A stretch of DNA of 64,000 nucleotides, taken from Acanthosoma haemorrhoidale (Eukaryota; Arthropoda; Insecta; Hemiptera; Acanthosomatidae). Where the stretch lies: assembly GCA_930367205.1 (NCBI GenBank), contig OV884009.1, positions 78,637,189 to 78,701,188 of the forward strand. Direction: 5' to 3'. Positions within the stretch are counted from its first letter, which is position 1. Every line of letters starts with the position of its first letter. The position numbers and the translations under genes are program-made. The notes below the pieces were generated by a model, which worked only from the letters and a program-made list of their open reading frames with translations, did not search any database and was not told the DNA's origin. Of the stretch, positions 34,480 to 45,574 are shown piece by piece.

Positions 34480-35420
34480 ATAAGATAACCAAACATAAAT
34501 TCCCACAAAAAGCCATAGTTCTTCACAGATACATTTATAATTGCTTTTATAGAACCACACACTTTTCCCTTATTTGTGAGTTGTTCGTATGGGAAGGTGT
34601 ATTCCCTAAATCTGGTAAACCAAATAATCCTTCATCCTATCTATCCCATTAGCTTTCTCCAGACTCTTTCCAACATCTTCCAGACAATTCTGAGAAAGCG
34701 TCTCCTTTCTCTTCTTGGAGCACAATCCCTTCTCCAATCGTAACAGTTTAATTTCTGCACTTAACACTCCGCTGTGCGATTGGGTCATCGCATTGCCGTG
34801 GACCACAGATTCTCAGCCCTGGCGCGCTGAGCTGTTTAGTTTCTCTGGTTCACTACTAGATGTAGCTCAGGTAATTGACGGGATTCGGTACCACAACGTG
34901 CCTTCAAACTGAAATCCATTTCACTCCCAATATACTTCCTTATCCATCGTTACTACCTATCTGACCACTATTCCATGTAAGTGTATTCACGTCCACTACA
35001 GTTCAACACTACTTTCCAGTCCATACCGGCATTCCTGATTTTTTTGGCCCAGAGTATTGAATCCTCCCCTCTATACACTTTATACTGCAATACTTCTGCT
35101 GGATTTTGTCCTACCCTCGCTGATGGAACAGCATTCTTCTCAACCCATTCAGCTCCTGATACAGCGCCCCATATCCTCCAAATTGACCTCACCAAAATTG
35201 AACTCAGCTGAAAACAATGATGAATAAAAGTGAACTCACGTTACTTTTCTGTCCACCAGTCCTCATTAGCGGTCTACCACTCCCACTATCTGACAAAACA
35301 CGATACCTTAGAATCCACCAACTAATCGTCAATAAATTAGTTTTCAAAACCAAAACGAAATCCTCAATGTGTAGTGTGATGGATCACGCTTGAATGCACC
35401 TCGGAAATCTTCAGGTTGTT
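34480..35420 (+). pseudogene. Older jockey-like LINE: reverse transcriptase remnant
   Basis: The following RT blocks can be read on the plus strand across several frames: a PQKAIVLLTDTF segment (about 34500), PKSGKPNNPSSY (about 34603-34640), SNIFQTILRKRLLS (about 34670-34710), then an FGFRT-x-HSAV-like block read as FNFCT-HSAV (about 34748-34775), VHTGIP near 35020, and LADGTAFFSTH in place of YADDTA (35116-35148). The catalytic Asp pair is reduced to Asp-Gly, so the enzyme could not work. The order matches the main jockey family but the sequence is much more diverged, marking an older lineage. Confidence 0.7.
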
Positions 35421-35835
35421 ACTCAGCCCTAAGTTATACAAACATTACTATATAATTAACTATTCCTATTTTTTCATTTGAATACTTTTTTTTTTTAACA
35501 ATAGTTTAGAAAACTAATCACAAACGTCGAATTCATTAGTTCAATATCCTACGTAAAATGATATAATTTTCTCCTTTAAAGTAGTGATTAAATAATTGAT
35601 GACGATCATTTTTTATGAAGATGGGAGAATTGTTTGTGTCATTCCACGTAAAATTCCACGCTTTTATGGTAATCACAAATATAGATATTCACAAAGTCCT
35701 GAACAAACAGACACATACAGGATGGAAAGAGTAAGAGATTCTGGGTTCGATAACCCTATCGAAAATGTACCCAAAAACATGTCTTATGCATATATGTTTA
35801 GAATTAAATATAAATGATAGTTTAGTTGTTAATAG

Positions 35836-36252
35836 TGTTTGTCATAACCGTTGTCAACTTTTATTGTCGATGTCTAACTATATTACAGCGCCGCAATGAC
35901 CCCTTACGCTCAAGTGCCATGACGTCCCTTGCGGACTTAAGGGTTGACCATTGACACAAAATAGAACGTGACGGAATAGGGAATAAAGCTGTAGTGTAAC
36001 AGCCCTTAAAGCTGCAAAAGTCCTGTCCTATCCGAAGATGTACTGTTTCCTGACCGACGGTTTTTCCAGACGAGATAGAAGAAAGAGCTCGAGCCCTCCT
36101 CCGTTCCGAAGGGCAGGTACCCACTTTATAGGGCCCCTGGAGGGCCTTTCTGCCTCAGCCCTGACAAACGGCCGGTTAGGAGAAAAATAAAATTTCCTCG
36201 CTCAGCCGCCGCCAGCTGAAGAACTACATAGTCAAGTGCTTCCCTCACTACA
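35836..36252 (-). mobile_element. LTR-like block, second type (candidate solo LTR)
   Basis: Read on the minus strand the block begins TGTAGTGAGGG and ends TTATGACAAACA (TGT...ACA), contains GGCCCTATAAAGTGGG (TATA box, about 36125-36137) and, near its end, AATAAA (about 35862). It is much richer in G and C than its flanks. The start resembles that of the LTR-like pair at 7.9 and 21.6 kb (TGTAGCGACC). No coding part adjoins it and the flanks give no direct target duplication, so the assignment is tentative. Confidence 0.35.
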
Positions 36253-36436
36253 CTATTCCACCCTTCTCTCCTCTCTGCCTATGGAAGACAATTTCTAGCA
36301 TAATACATTTGAATAAATAGCTCAATCTATCAGTGAAAGTTATTACTTTTTTCATTACGTCATAGAGATAATATTTATTTGTCTGCTAGGGTTAATTAAA
36401 ACTTTAGTAAATTAATTATCTATCAAAAAATAGTAT

Positions 36437-36520
36437 TTTTTTTATATTCAAAACTTTATTGTGATAAAATTACATTATGTCTTATTGAGCAATAAGTGAT
36501 TGTGATAAGTGATTGTGTTC
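36437..36520 (-). mobile_element. Jockey LINE 3'-terminal scrap (main family)
   Basis: The T run, then ACTTTATTGTGATAAAATTAC and GCAATAAGTGATTGTGATAA match the last bases of the main LINE family in antisense, with its AATAAA signal. Confidence 0.75.
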
Positions 36521-36539
36521 TAAAACAGTATTTTTTAAA

Positions 36540-36680
36540 AAAAAGTAACATCCAGAGTAACACTAAACAACAGACATCGGTATTGATATTGTGTGAAGGT
36601 TGGTTTTTCAAAAAAGCTTGAAATCTCTCCCAAATTATTTATTATTAGTGATGTTACATTAACAGTCAAATATTATCACA
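36540..36680 (+). repeat. Dispersed repeat D3, copy 2
   Basis: TATTGATATTGTGTGAAGG, TTGGTTTTTCAAAAAAGC, TTGAAATCTCTCCCAAATTA and TTATTATTAGTGATGTTAC match 9255-9400 in the same order. Confidence 0.55.
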
Positions 36681-37196
36681 ATAATAAAAATGTATAGAAC
36701 AACATTTAATATTTTTTGGACCAGTACATCAATATTAGTTGTGGATTTAATTTTTACGAAAACATGAACCGACACTAAAAAAATTAACTGATCTCTTTCC
36801 AAGCACTATAAAATATTAATAAATATAGTATAAGTTACGTATATCAAAAAATCATTTTTTTAAACACAAACCAAAAACCGTATATATGCTTGCGTCAATT
36901 GCCCTCATCGATAACATCCCCTAAAAAAACCCTATACTTGCCCTAAGTTTGAGGATTTCTATCGAACAGCATAAACAAAATACGATTTTCCGAACTTGTA
37001 TAGGTTTTCTTTTTGACCTCGGCCCTTTTATTGCCTTGGAGAAGAATACGGATATTTGAGTATGATTTCCTCGGGCAGTTAGAAGCTATAAGGGTGTCGA
37101 TTCGATCCGATCGGCAAATTTTCAGCCCTCACAAAAAAAAGAAAAGCTGACCTAGATACCTGATTTGGACTGTGAATTATTAAAGCTAACGACATC
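36681..37196. other. No recognisable gene
   Basis: AT-rich sequence with no coding, RNA or transposon feature that I can support. Confidence 0.45.
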
Positions 37197-37237
37197 CTGG
37201 CCACGAGGCCTCAGAGCCTCGCGTGCCGCACGGCCAG
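37197..37237. other. GC-rich hairpin
   Basis: CTGGCC...GGCCAG encloses CGAGGC...GCCTCG with a 6-base loop on the inner stem. It is a compact two-part dyad in otherwise AT-rich DNA. Function unknown. Confidence 0.5.
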
Positions 37238-39462
37238 TTCGGTGTAAATAAAGCATTATAACGGATCCGATTGCCGTAACGGTAGATTCTAGCCATTGAA
37301 CTTGGCTGCTATATTTTTACCTCCAGCGAAATTAAAATAATTATTCAATACATAGAAGATAATTCCATTTCAAAAATTATATCCGATGAGAGTAACACTG
37401 CGACAAAACAAAGTGCACAGTTACAAAAAAAACTTTATCCTCTGCGACCAAATTTTGTCGTACTTAGAAAAAAGTTGTCAAAAAAAAACCCCCAACTCCT
37501 GCCCGATACCTATATTAGCACATATACTTTTTCTGACTAATTTATGCTTTCCCGACACTTAAAATCTATTATAACTGTACAATTTGTAATATTATGAAAA
37601 TCATTATAGCCTTGACTGAAATAATGCTGATAATGTAATATATCATTATGTCAGATCAGATGAGCGCAGTTTATGTAGTTGCATGATGTTTTATTCTGAC
37701 GACATACATCTAGCATGTAGTAGCATAAAATTGTGAAAATCTTTCTTCAAAAATCATTTGTCAAAACCTGAATTCCTCTACCAATTCTCTTTATTAACTA
37801 TTATATTATTATGCTTATTTACTATCTAATATATATATATAACTTTTAATATAACTTATTCAGTATAACTTCTAAGATACTAAATGAACCAAAAATAACA
37901 ATATATACCACATTGAGGCTATTCAGTATCACTTATAACATTTAAATAATAGTTTAGCTCCTTTAAGTAAATTATTAAACTACAGTATAAAGCCAATGTA
38001 ATAGTATACATAAAAAAATAACAGAATATTACATCAAATATTAGCAAACATAATAAACAATAAAATGCACTGGGATCGGCTACTTTATCACGATATTACT
38101 GGACCTGCTTTATTGGGCTTATGAAGTCATTAAAAAAGCAAAGCGTGAGTCGTGTTTAAACATGCCTGTGACCTACGCGCTTACTGAAAGACCTAGGAAT
38201 TATAAAAGTAATCAAACAAATGGTAATCTACTCCAAAAACGGAGTTCGGAAACACAGATTCCTAAACTGTTTAACAGTAAATTCCATTAAGCATTATGGA
38301 TAAAATTTAGGAACATAAATTAAATAAATAATACAATGAATAGTATTTTAATACAATCATGGAATTGAATATATCTGGAAGAATTATGCCTTTGGTGGAG
38401 AAGTGTGCAGCCATAGCTATTCATCTGAAATGCACAGACTGAAAGTCTTTCATTTATTATCTACATATAAAGTGGCATTACGATTAGGAGTAGGAAGAAA
38501 ATAAATTGGTTGTCTGATTGCCTGGGGGTTTTCAACGCTCAAATTTACAATTCATCCTAGACCGAGAATTTAATAGTTTTTTTTTTTTGATGTTCTAATA
38601 GTTATATAACTCATCAATTATCATCACTATCATCGTTATGTATTATGTAAATTACTTTATATTCCAAATCTTATCATCTTAAATCCTAATATTAATTAAT
38701 CAAATAATTTTTCAACACTAATGGATTGTTATAAAATTATAATTCGTTGGGGGTGTCTCTTCTGGACCATTCCCCAATCTGTTCAGTTCTATTATTATTC
38801 TGTCAGTACCCATGTTTGGCCGTAAAGCCGAGATGGAAATAAAGATATATATATTTTTTAAAAAAACACTCGAGGGCTCGTAGTTCATGTCAGTGAAATT
38901 CACTAACAGGAAAATCCTTTGATTTTCAATTACGCTTTGGTATTTTTTTTCGTTTGAATAACCTTTTAAAAAAATCATAAAAAAAATTGCAAGCCACCGG
39001 TTGAGGAGTTTTTTTTTCTAGAAATTTTATTTTAAGGTCTGTTTCTGTAATTCCCGCCTGTTCAGGACATATGCTAGATACAGACCTTTTTTTAAAATCA
39101 CTAAAAAAACGTAGTGGAAAGATAAAGGCGTGTTTCCAATATCCTCGTATTTCGTGGAATAATCTGATCCCTTCATACAGAAAAAGAAATAATATTTTTA
39201 GCAATTAAAAAGTAACCATTACTCATTTCGAAAGTTAACGATCGTTTTTTAGGGGAAAAGATGTTATATATTCTTACTGATCACGAATCCGTTGTCGGAT
39301 TTTCAAGAATCCAGCTTTTTTTTCCTCGTTTTCTTATGTATGGTGCTTGGCATGCATTCATTGGCTAAAACAGTATATATGTACCACAAAAAAATGCTAA
39401 AATCCATAAAAACACTGGGGTAAAAAAAAAAGGTTTTTTTAATTGATTTATAACAAAACGTG
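37238..39462. other. No recognisable gene
   Basis: AT-rich sequence. Minus frames of 86 and 92 codons (38718-38978 and 38926-39204) are rich in Phe, Ile and Lys and look like chance frames in AT-rich DNA. Confidence 0.5.
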
Positions 39463-39600
39463 ATAACAACTTTATTATGATAAAATTACAATCTGCCTGA
39501 TTGGCCTATAGGTAATTGTGCTATATGATCTCGTTCATACCAATTTACAATCATTCACTCACTCATTCATAGTATATATACAAACAGCCCAGAGGTCCCC
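39463..39600 (-). mobile_element. Jockey LINE 3'-terminal fragment (main family)
   Basis: ACAACTTTATTATGATAAA through CCTGATTGG, GTAATTGTG, CATTCACTCACTCATTC and ACAGCCCAGAGG match the first 145 bp of copy 1 at the window start. The copy is severely 5'-truncated, as is usual for target-primed insertions. Confidence 0.85.
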
Positions 39601-40184
39601 CTTTGCTTGTTTTTTTTAATAACAACAAAATTTTAATATAAAAGTTATTTTTTTTAAAATTGTCAATATAAGTCTAAGCATAGATTATTTTAAAAAATAC
39701 ATTCATGTCAACGCTTATATTATGGCGTTTGAATAATAACACAATAACAACAGTGATTTTGCGGCGCAGGGCTTCAGAGCCAAATTTGGATAATTTCAGT
39801 CTTGTAAATACGAGAAAAGTATCAGATTTGTTAAATGACTCCAGTTTTTGAAATAAAGACAAAAAAAATACATAGTCTTATATTGAAAGAAAAACGAATG
39901 TTTTTTGGGGGGTGGAGAATTATTTAAACTAAAATACTGTTATTATTTTTTTATTTAGAGACTGATGGGGAAAAAGAATGTGTGTTTCAAAACGCGTAGG
40001 AAGTGTAGGTTGAGAAGTTCAAAATTTAGGAAAGACATTTATTAAAATATACAAAAACGTTTATTTTACTATATGACATACAGAATTATAAATGAAAATA
40101 ATAAATCAAACTAAACAAAAATATGTTAATACAAAAATAAGGTCAATTTGAACAAAGTAACAATACTTGATGTACCATAGTACA
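39601..40184. other. No recognisable gene
   Basis: AT-rich sequence between two insertions of the same LINE family. Confidence 0.5.
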
Positions 40185-41336
40185 TTTTTTTTTTTTTTTT
40201 TTTTTTTCAAACAATTTTATTAAGATAAAATTACAATCTGCCTTTTATTAGGCAATGAGTAATTGAGATAAATGTCATCATTCATACTATATTTACAATT
40301 CATCATTCACTCGCTCATTCATACAATATTTACAAACAGCCCAGAGGCCCCCCAAGTCCACAAGGGTCACCTCCCTCACATGCGAAGGAGGAAGCGGAGT
40401 CTTGGGGAGTCCCCCACGCTTCTACGTCAGCCGCGTCACTGGATAAGCCAGTGGAGGCTGACCAAGAGCGCGAGAGCCACAGACGCTCAGGACATGATTA
40501 GAGGAACTGGCCATTGCCAGAACTCCCACTATCACTTAGTTATAGCAGGTCACGAGGCCACTGCCGTTTTAATCTCCGAAGAGGATTATAGGGGTGAGTG
40601 GTGCAGTGCAATGACTGTGCTAGGGAATTAGGGTGGTTGGATAGGTTACTATGGAATTTTATGAACTTGGAAGGGATGAGTTCAAGAATATAGGGTATAT
40701 TCAGATCATTGTGAAGGGTTTTGTTGCTGACGTAATAAGGGGCATTTACTATTGTTCTTAGGACTTTTGATTGAAAGGATTGGATGCGCTTGATGTTCGA
40801 CTTTTTTGCTGTCCCCCATAGCTCTATTCCGTATGTCCAGATTGGCTTAAGTATAACCTTGTAAATAAGTAGTTTGTTTTCTATTGAGAGGTGGGATGTC
40901 CTTCGAAGTAGTCTGTACAGTTGTCCAAAGCGTCTGTTTAGTTCTTGTCTTTTTAGCCTCGTGTGTGGGTTCCATGTCAGTCTTTTGTCGAGATGGAAGC
41001 CTAAATACCGTACTGTCTCAGACACAGGGAGAGGAATTGAATTTAAAAAGACTGGTGGACAGGACTTGCGGCACAGGGTAAAGGTTATGTGGGAACATTT
41101 TCCTTCATTGACTTTGATTCGCCATTGGTTGCACCAATACTCGATCTCGTCGAGGTGTTTTTGAAGGTTTTGGGATGCTATATTAGGGTCTGGATGGGTT
41201 GACAGGACTGCAGTGTCGTCTGCGAATGTTGCCAAGAAGGTATTGGTGGTAGAGGGGACATCAGCGGTGTATAGATTATAGAGGGTGGGACCCAGGACGC
41301 TGCCCTGTGGAACTCCTGCTTTAATGGGATAGTAAG
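40185..41336 (-). mobile_element. Jockey-clade LINE, best-preserved 5'-truncated copy
   Basis: The 3' end is a 23-bp T run (40185-40207, the poly(A) tail), preceded on the minus strand by an AATAAA signal. About 330 bp of 3' untranslated sequence follow, then an open RT frame up to the truncation point near 41336. A complete tail, an uninterrupted frame and few differences from the other copies suggest that this is the youngest insertion here. I could not find a convincing target duplication: the flank TACCATAGTACA at the tail and GTGCATTAATG at the 5' junction do not match well. Confidence 0.9.
40540..41336 (-). CDS. Jockey LINE reverse transcriptase, C-terminal part (5'-truncated)
   Basis: An uninterrupted frame of about 265 codons ends at TAA (40540-40542). 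From its truncated start it reads YYPIKAGVPQGSVLGP (RT motif with the template-grip Gly), YNLYTADVP, then FADDTAVLS, the catalytic Asp pair (about 41215-41226). It continues with WCNQWRIKVNEGKCSHITF and VRYLGFHLDKRLTWNPH, the thumb region with SIENKLLIYKVILKPIWTYG, and the C-terminal tail RRLKRQWPRDLL. These features are typical of jockey-clade RTs. The catalytic Asp residues are intact, but the endonuclease, the gag-like first protein and the RT fingers are missing, so no working product is expected. It has no start codon of its own. Confidence 0.9.
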
Positions 41337-41957
41337 TGCATTAATGTATCTAAATTCACTCCAACACTTATACCGCAAAAAAACATTTATTTCTTTGTCC
41401 CCGGTGTAATCATTGAATTTAATTTATTATAAAAATTGTCAAAGCTGAATTAAAACCCAACGTATTCCAACGTCTACTTACAGGAAAAAGGAAATTTTAT
41501 GTTGTCAATATTACATCCATGTTGCCAATAATATTGTGTATATTTATTAAATTATCCCTATCAAAATGTGTGTTTATGCTCCTTGGCATTCAAACGCCTA
41601 CTATTTATCAAATATCGACAGGACCCAGGGTAATAAAGTGCATCGTTTGAGAGCACGAGTAAGCACTAAAAAAAATGAATCTCTTCAGCCGAAAAGACAT
41701 AAACTTTATGAGCACTAAGCATTTTTAGTACCTTCTTAGCTGAGCTGCAGGAACATTGTGTTGGCTCTTCTTATCGTCAAATATTGTTTTAAATTTAAGT
41801 TAGAGGAGGCTAAGAGTAACGATCCAATATTTGCTATTAACGATTTAGTCTCAGTGGAATCCTATACTGAAGCTAATCTCTTATTATTCTTCAAATCTTG
41901 AATCTAATTAACACAATAATGACCACCATAAAGAAATGTTCTGGCACAAAAAAAATT
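41337..41957. other. No recognisable gene
   Basis: AT-rich sequence with no feature that I can support. Confidence 0.5.
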
Positions 41958-42062
41958 CTTTGTTAGCCTTTTGTCAAAATGGAAGCCTGGATTCCGCGCC
42001 GTATGAGATATAGGGGGAGAAAGGAAATTAAAATAATTGATGGGCACGACTTACGACGGAAA
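41958..42062 (-). mobile_element. Jockey LINE scrap (thumb region)
   Basis: AGCCTTTTGTCAAAATGGAAG, CCTGGATTCCGCGCC, TAGGGGGAGAAAGGAA and GGGCACGACTTACGAC match 40978-41075 of the copy next door, with many substitutions. This is an old scrap that predates its neighbour. Confidence 0.7.
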
Positions 42063-42244
42063 TTAAGATTTAATGCTCTGATTTTTCCCCATCGTTAAAG
42101 ACACATAAGAGGCTCTATAACAAAAAAAAATTTAATGGTATTACTATAAATACAGTTTTAGTAGCAATAAATAATAGCGTCATTCTATGCTATAATATAT
42201 TTCCTTGTTCCTTAAAAATACCATGTCATACGAAAACCTCAATA

Positions 42245-42478
42245 GAAGATTGTTCATTTAATTTTAAAAAGGCAATAGTGAAAAAATATGGTATACGGTT
42301 TGAACTGCTTGGCCATCCGCCATACTCACCAGCCACAAGCGAAATTGCGCACGGAGGACAGAGATTTTCGTCAAATGAAGAGGCCTTCGTGAACGATTAT
42401 TTTGCAGAGAAAAACGCCGAGTACTATTTGGACGGGTTACAGGGATGGGAAAATTTTCAGACCACCCTCGTATTTTAA
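42245..42478 (+). pseudogene. Second mariner-type transposase, C-terminal remnant
   Basis: The 66-codon open frame reads LLGHPPYSPA, then GGQRFSSNEEAF, DYFAEKNAEYYLDGLQ and WENF. This is the C-terminal end of an irritans-type mariner transposase (HPPYSPD, GQRFSSNEE, YFAEKD-x-x-YYLDG). The stretch between HPPYSP and GGQRF is shortened, and the third catalytic Asp (in PSD-x-HLF) is deleted. Everything N-terminal is gone. The sequence differs clearly from the transposase at 14.1-14.7 kb (which has KKFQNLDDV and YFAQKPFDF here), so two mariner lineages have been active. Confidence 0.8.
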
Positions 42479-43559
42479 TTGGACGACTCCTCGTTTGATG
42501 TGACCGGAAAAAATACTAAACTTGCATGACAAAAACCTTAATGTCATGCGGGTATGGTTGCACATAGCGCCGTGTCATAGGGGCTATTAGGTGGGCAGTT
42601 ATGGTAATGGTGTTTTAAACTGTTAAACTGTAAAAGTTTTTATTATTCACCTGGGTACAGCTCCATTCAGTATCTTCAACATGGTTAACTATCAGTAGTG
42701 GCCCTCAAACGGGCTGACAACTGGCTATAGCGTAAGAATTGTCAGGATAGTTTCCTGTCAAAGAAGCAAATTATGACCCCCACAAGGTTCCTGAATTGTT
42801 CGTGAAGAAAAAAATGGACAAATTTATATTCCCAGATTTACCTGAGATCGCTGCAGTTGAAAAAAAAAAAAAAGTACGCTGTAAGGGTGATAGCTGTTCC
42901 CGGTAAAGAAAGAAGAGGATGGTTGAAGTTTCAAGGGGATGGGTTTAGTGACTACGAAATTTCTTTTTTTAGAACTTGATAATATTTTGAGGCCTAGTCA
43001 ATTTTTCTTTAAAATTTTGTAGTGCACAAGAGTGATTTTCTTTTTTTTTTAATTGGTTTTAAACTTGCCTTCCAATTCAACCCGTTTACTGTTTTTTTTT
43101 TAATGTTCTTAGCAGTCTTATAGCTCATATAAATATGATGTGCCTCTTTTATACTTTGATGAGCAATTTCGCTCTAGATATAATAATTAGCATTAAACAA
43201 ATTTCATAAGCTTATGAATAATACTATATACACATGTACAGTACGATGTCCAATGGCTATGTGAATTGGAGGTTACTACAAAGATCCAACAGCAACAAAT
43301 TAAAACAAAAAACAAAAATGAATAGAAATGAAAAAATAAATAAATAAAATTTAGAAATTATCACAAGGGGGTTCCACCATGGCAGATTGCTAGATTGAAT
43401 TATAAAATGTTAGATTGGAGGGAGATAAGTAACTAATAAAGTCTCGATTTAAAGATTGAGAGAGTTGATAAACGATGAATATCGATGATTATAGAGTTTG
43501 AAAGGTCTGTGGCATTATAAGGAAATAACGGTCAAAGCAGATTTGTGAGAAGGGAAATA
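42479..43559. other. No recognisable gene
   Basis: AT-rich with several A and T runs. Positions 43200-43360 may be a 3' untranslated part of the LINE remnant next door, but this is not shown by an alignment. Confidence 0.4.
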
Positions 43560-43975
43560 AAAGTTGGAAGGGTAGGATCAAGTATTGCGGGGTTTGATTG
43601 CTGATTTAAATCGGAGAAAGTCGTGAAGGGAGGGGGACTCAGATAGGGGAGTCATGATAGCATTGAAGGAGAGATCCAAGCAATTATTGGCAAGGGGTGG
43701 AAGGTAACCCCCATCGCTAGCAGTGGAGGCTACGAAATGCGACGGACTCTTAGGATCCCAAGTATACATCTTAGAAAACAATTCATCAGCCACTTTATCC
43801 AAGATCCCAAGAAAGACCACCATACACAACACACTGTAGTAAAAATTAGGGAAGTCAAGAGAGGGAACCAGGAGTTGGCGCATAAGTATTATAAGGAGAT
43901 GTTCGAACCGATCGGCGTGTGTTTGAGAAATCCTTTCAATCTTTCTTTACTTTTGAGTGATCTTCCCTTGATATA
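43560..43975 (-). pseudogene. Probable LINE RT C-terminal remnant (L2/CR1-like)
   Basis: The 101-codon minus frame at 43578-43883 contains SLDFPNFYYSV (compare the S-x-LDY-x-N segment of L2/CR1-type proteins). It ends with SESPSLHDFLRFKSAIKPR, which resembles the terminal S-P-S-L-x-x-F-K-S-x-L-K block. Positions 43883-43975 add frameshifted sequence that could be the preceding thumb region. The WN-x-LP core is not preserved. Without an alignment this remains a pattern match; an unrelated exon is the alternative. Confidence 0.4.
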
Positions 43976-44160
43976 GTTTGGTCGACGACGAAACCTAGAT
44001 TTTTGACTGAAGTAGATGTGGGATGAGAATTGTCGCAAAGAAATTTATTTTTTACTCACACAATTATTATAGAGTTCAGCAATTTGTTTAAATTGTCATG
44101 TTGTATTTTGGACTGTTATAAACAATGATGAATTTCAACAATTCATATTTTATAACAAAT

Positions 44161-44162
<2 letters not shown>
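43976..44162. other. No recognisable feature
   Basis: Short AT-rich stretch leading into the long AT tract. Confidence 0.5.

Positions 44163-44221
<59 letters not shown>
44163..44221. repeat. Long pure (AT)n microsatellite
   Basis: About 58 bp of uninterrupted alternating AT, self-complementary and able to extrude as a cruciform. Its purity implies recent length change. Confidence 0.97.
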
Positions 44222-44222
<1 letters not shown>

Positions 44223-44464
44223 TAACCAAAACGTGAAAACAATTTATTTAGAGATGTCCGGAGTTCAAGCCAAAGAACAATTGAAAACGTCACGAATGGA
44301 ATCAAATACGCGATTCTGGTCCTGGAACTTTATTTTTTGGAATCTTTCAAGTTCTTTTTGTTTTAGCATATCTAATGTTTACTTGAGTATAGAGAAAATT
44401 AAAACATTAAACCGTGAGTAGTTTTTTAGCTGTAACTTGAGAAATCTAAAACGCTACCTAAACA

Positions 44465-44535
44465 TGATTTAATAATGTTTACGGCCGCTATTGTGGAGCA
44501 TACAGACAGACGAAATACAATTGCCCTATATATAA
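44465..44535 (-). repeat. Dispersed repeat D1 (minus copy, short)
   Basis: GTTTACGGCCGCTATTGTGGAGC and ATACAGACAGACGAAAT correspond to the reversed GATAGTGGTCGT and GACAGA landmarks. Confidence 0.4.
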
Positions 44536-45211
44536 TAACTAATTAGTTATTATAAATTATAATTTTTTGTAATCACGTGCGCACTAAAGGCGTGAATAGA
44601 GTGCAATTTCAAATATGTTCCTAAAGGAAATGAATGGCCCATCAATAGGAATCGTGTATTGAATATATTAATAGCTGATTTCAATAGATTTTTTAATAGT
44701 GTTTTTGTTGTTTAAATCATTATTTGGTAAAAAGGCAATGGGTATTTACCAGGTAATTTATACAAATATAATGAAGTATTTTGATCAAAAATACATTGTA
44801 GTATTAAAGTGGCATTGTAGTATACATAGTAGTAGCAAGTATTTCTTAACATTGCCTTGAAAATTTCGATGTACTTTATTTTGTTTATGTATATTGTTCA
44901 AAATGCAGTTTAGTGCACGATGGATAGAAAGAAATTTTTGTTGGAAAAATTTTCCCATAATGGTCTGTGATACCAATCCTTTAAATTATTGAATTAGCCC
45001 TTTTTGTATAAAATGGTTCAATAATGTGGTCATGAAGTGAAATGTTCTTACATTCTAACATCTAGTCTAGTACACACATCTAGACGATTACTCAACAATC
45101 CGAACAAAAAAAAAATGGTTTCTCCATTGCCCAAATTTTGCTCATACTGAATTTGCTGCTGTTCATTTTTTTTTTTCATTTTAGTATAAAGGAAAAAATA
45201 GGTAAATAAAT
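44536..45211. other. No recognisable gene
   Basis: AT-rich, no supported feature. Confidence 0.5.
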
Positions 45212-45574
45212 ATCGCTTGTAATAAAAAGATTCCTGCGGGATTGTGGAATGGTATAATTATAAAACAGTTTTATTGTCCTTCCACAACTGATAATTTCTT
45301 CTTTATTGAAATAGCGCTTTTGAAAGCTCTAAGCTGTCGTCTTTAGTTTTCTCCAATTGGTTATGTGGGATATTCAAAACAGTAGAGATTTAGAGTCAGG
45401 AGGGTGGGTGTAGCCACCCTAGTTAAAAGATAAAAAAGATACTGGTGTTTTAGATGAGTTATATATCCCACATAACTAATTGGAGGTGACTAAAGAGAGC
45501 TGCCAAAAGCGCTATTTTAATAAAGCAAAAATTATCGGTCGTAACAATAAAGCTGTTTTATAATCGCTTGTAAT
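45212..45574. mobile_element. Long-hairpin (foldback) element flanked by a 12-bp direct repeat
   Basis: Two arms of about 110-120 bp (45257-45378 and 45447-45564) are inverted copies with scattered mismatches. Outer ends are ATTATAAAACAG and CTGTTTTATAAT; inner landmarks are ATAGCGCTTTTG, CTCCAATTGG and TATGTGGGATAT. The centre (about 70 bp) has its own dyad, GGGTG-TAGC-CACCC. The exact 12-mer ATCGCTTGTAAT occurs at 45212-45223 and 45563-45574, on either side of the structure. The left copy is separated from the arm by 33 bp with no counterpart on the right. No transposase is encoded. A non-autonomous foldback or MITE-type element is the simplest reading; a hairpin RNA precursor is an alternative. 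Confidence 0.65.

Noticed and set aside
40874..41164. Plus-strand 96- and 65-codon frames
   Set aside because: Antisense shadows of the LINE RT frame on the minus strand.
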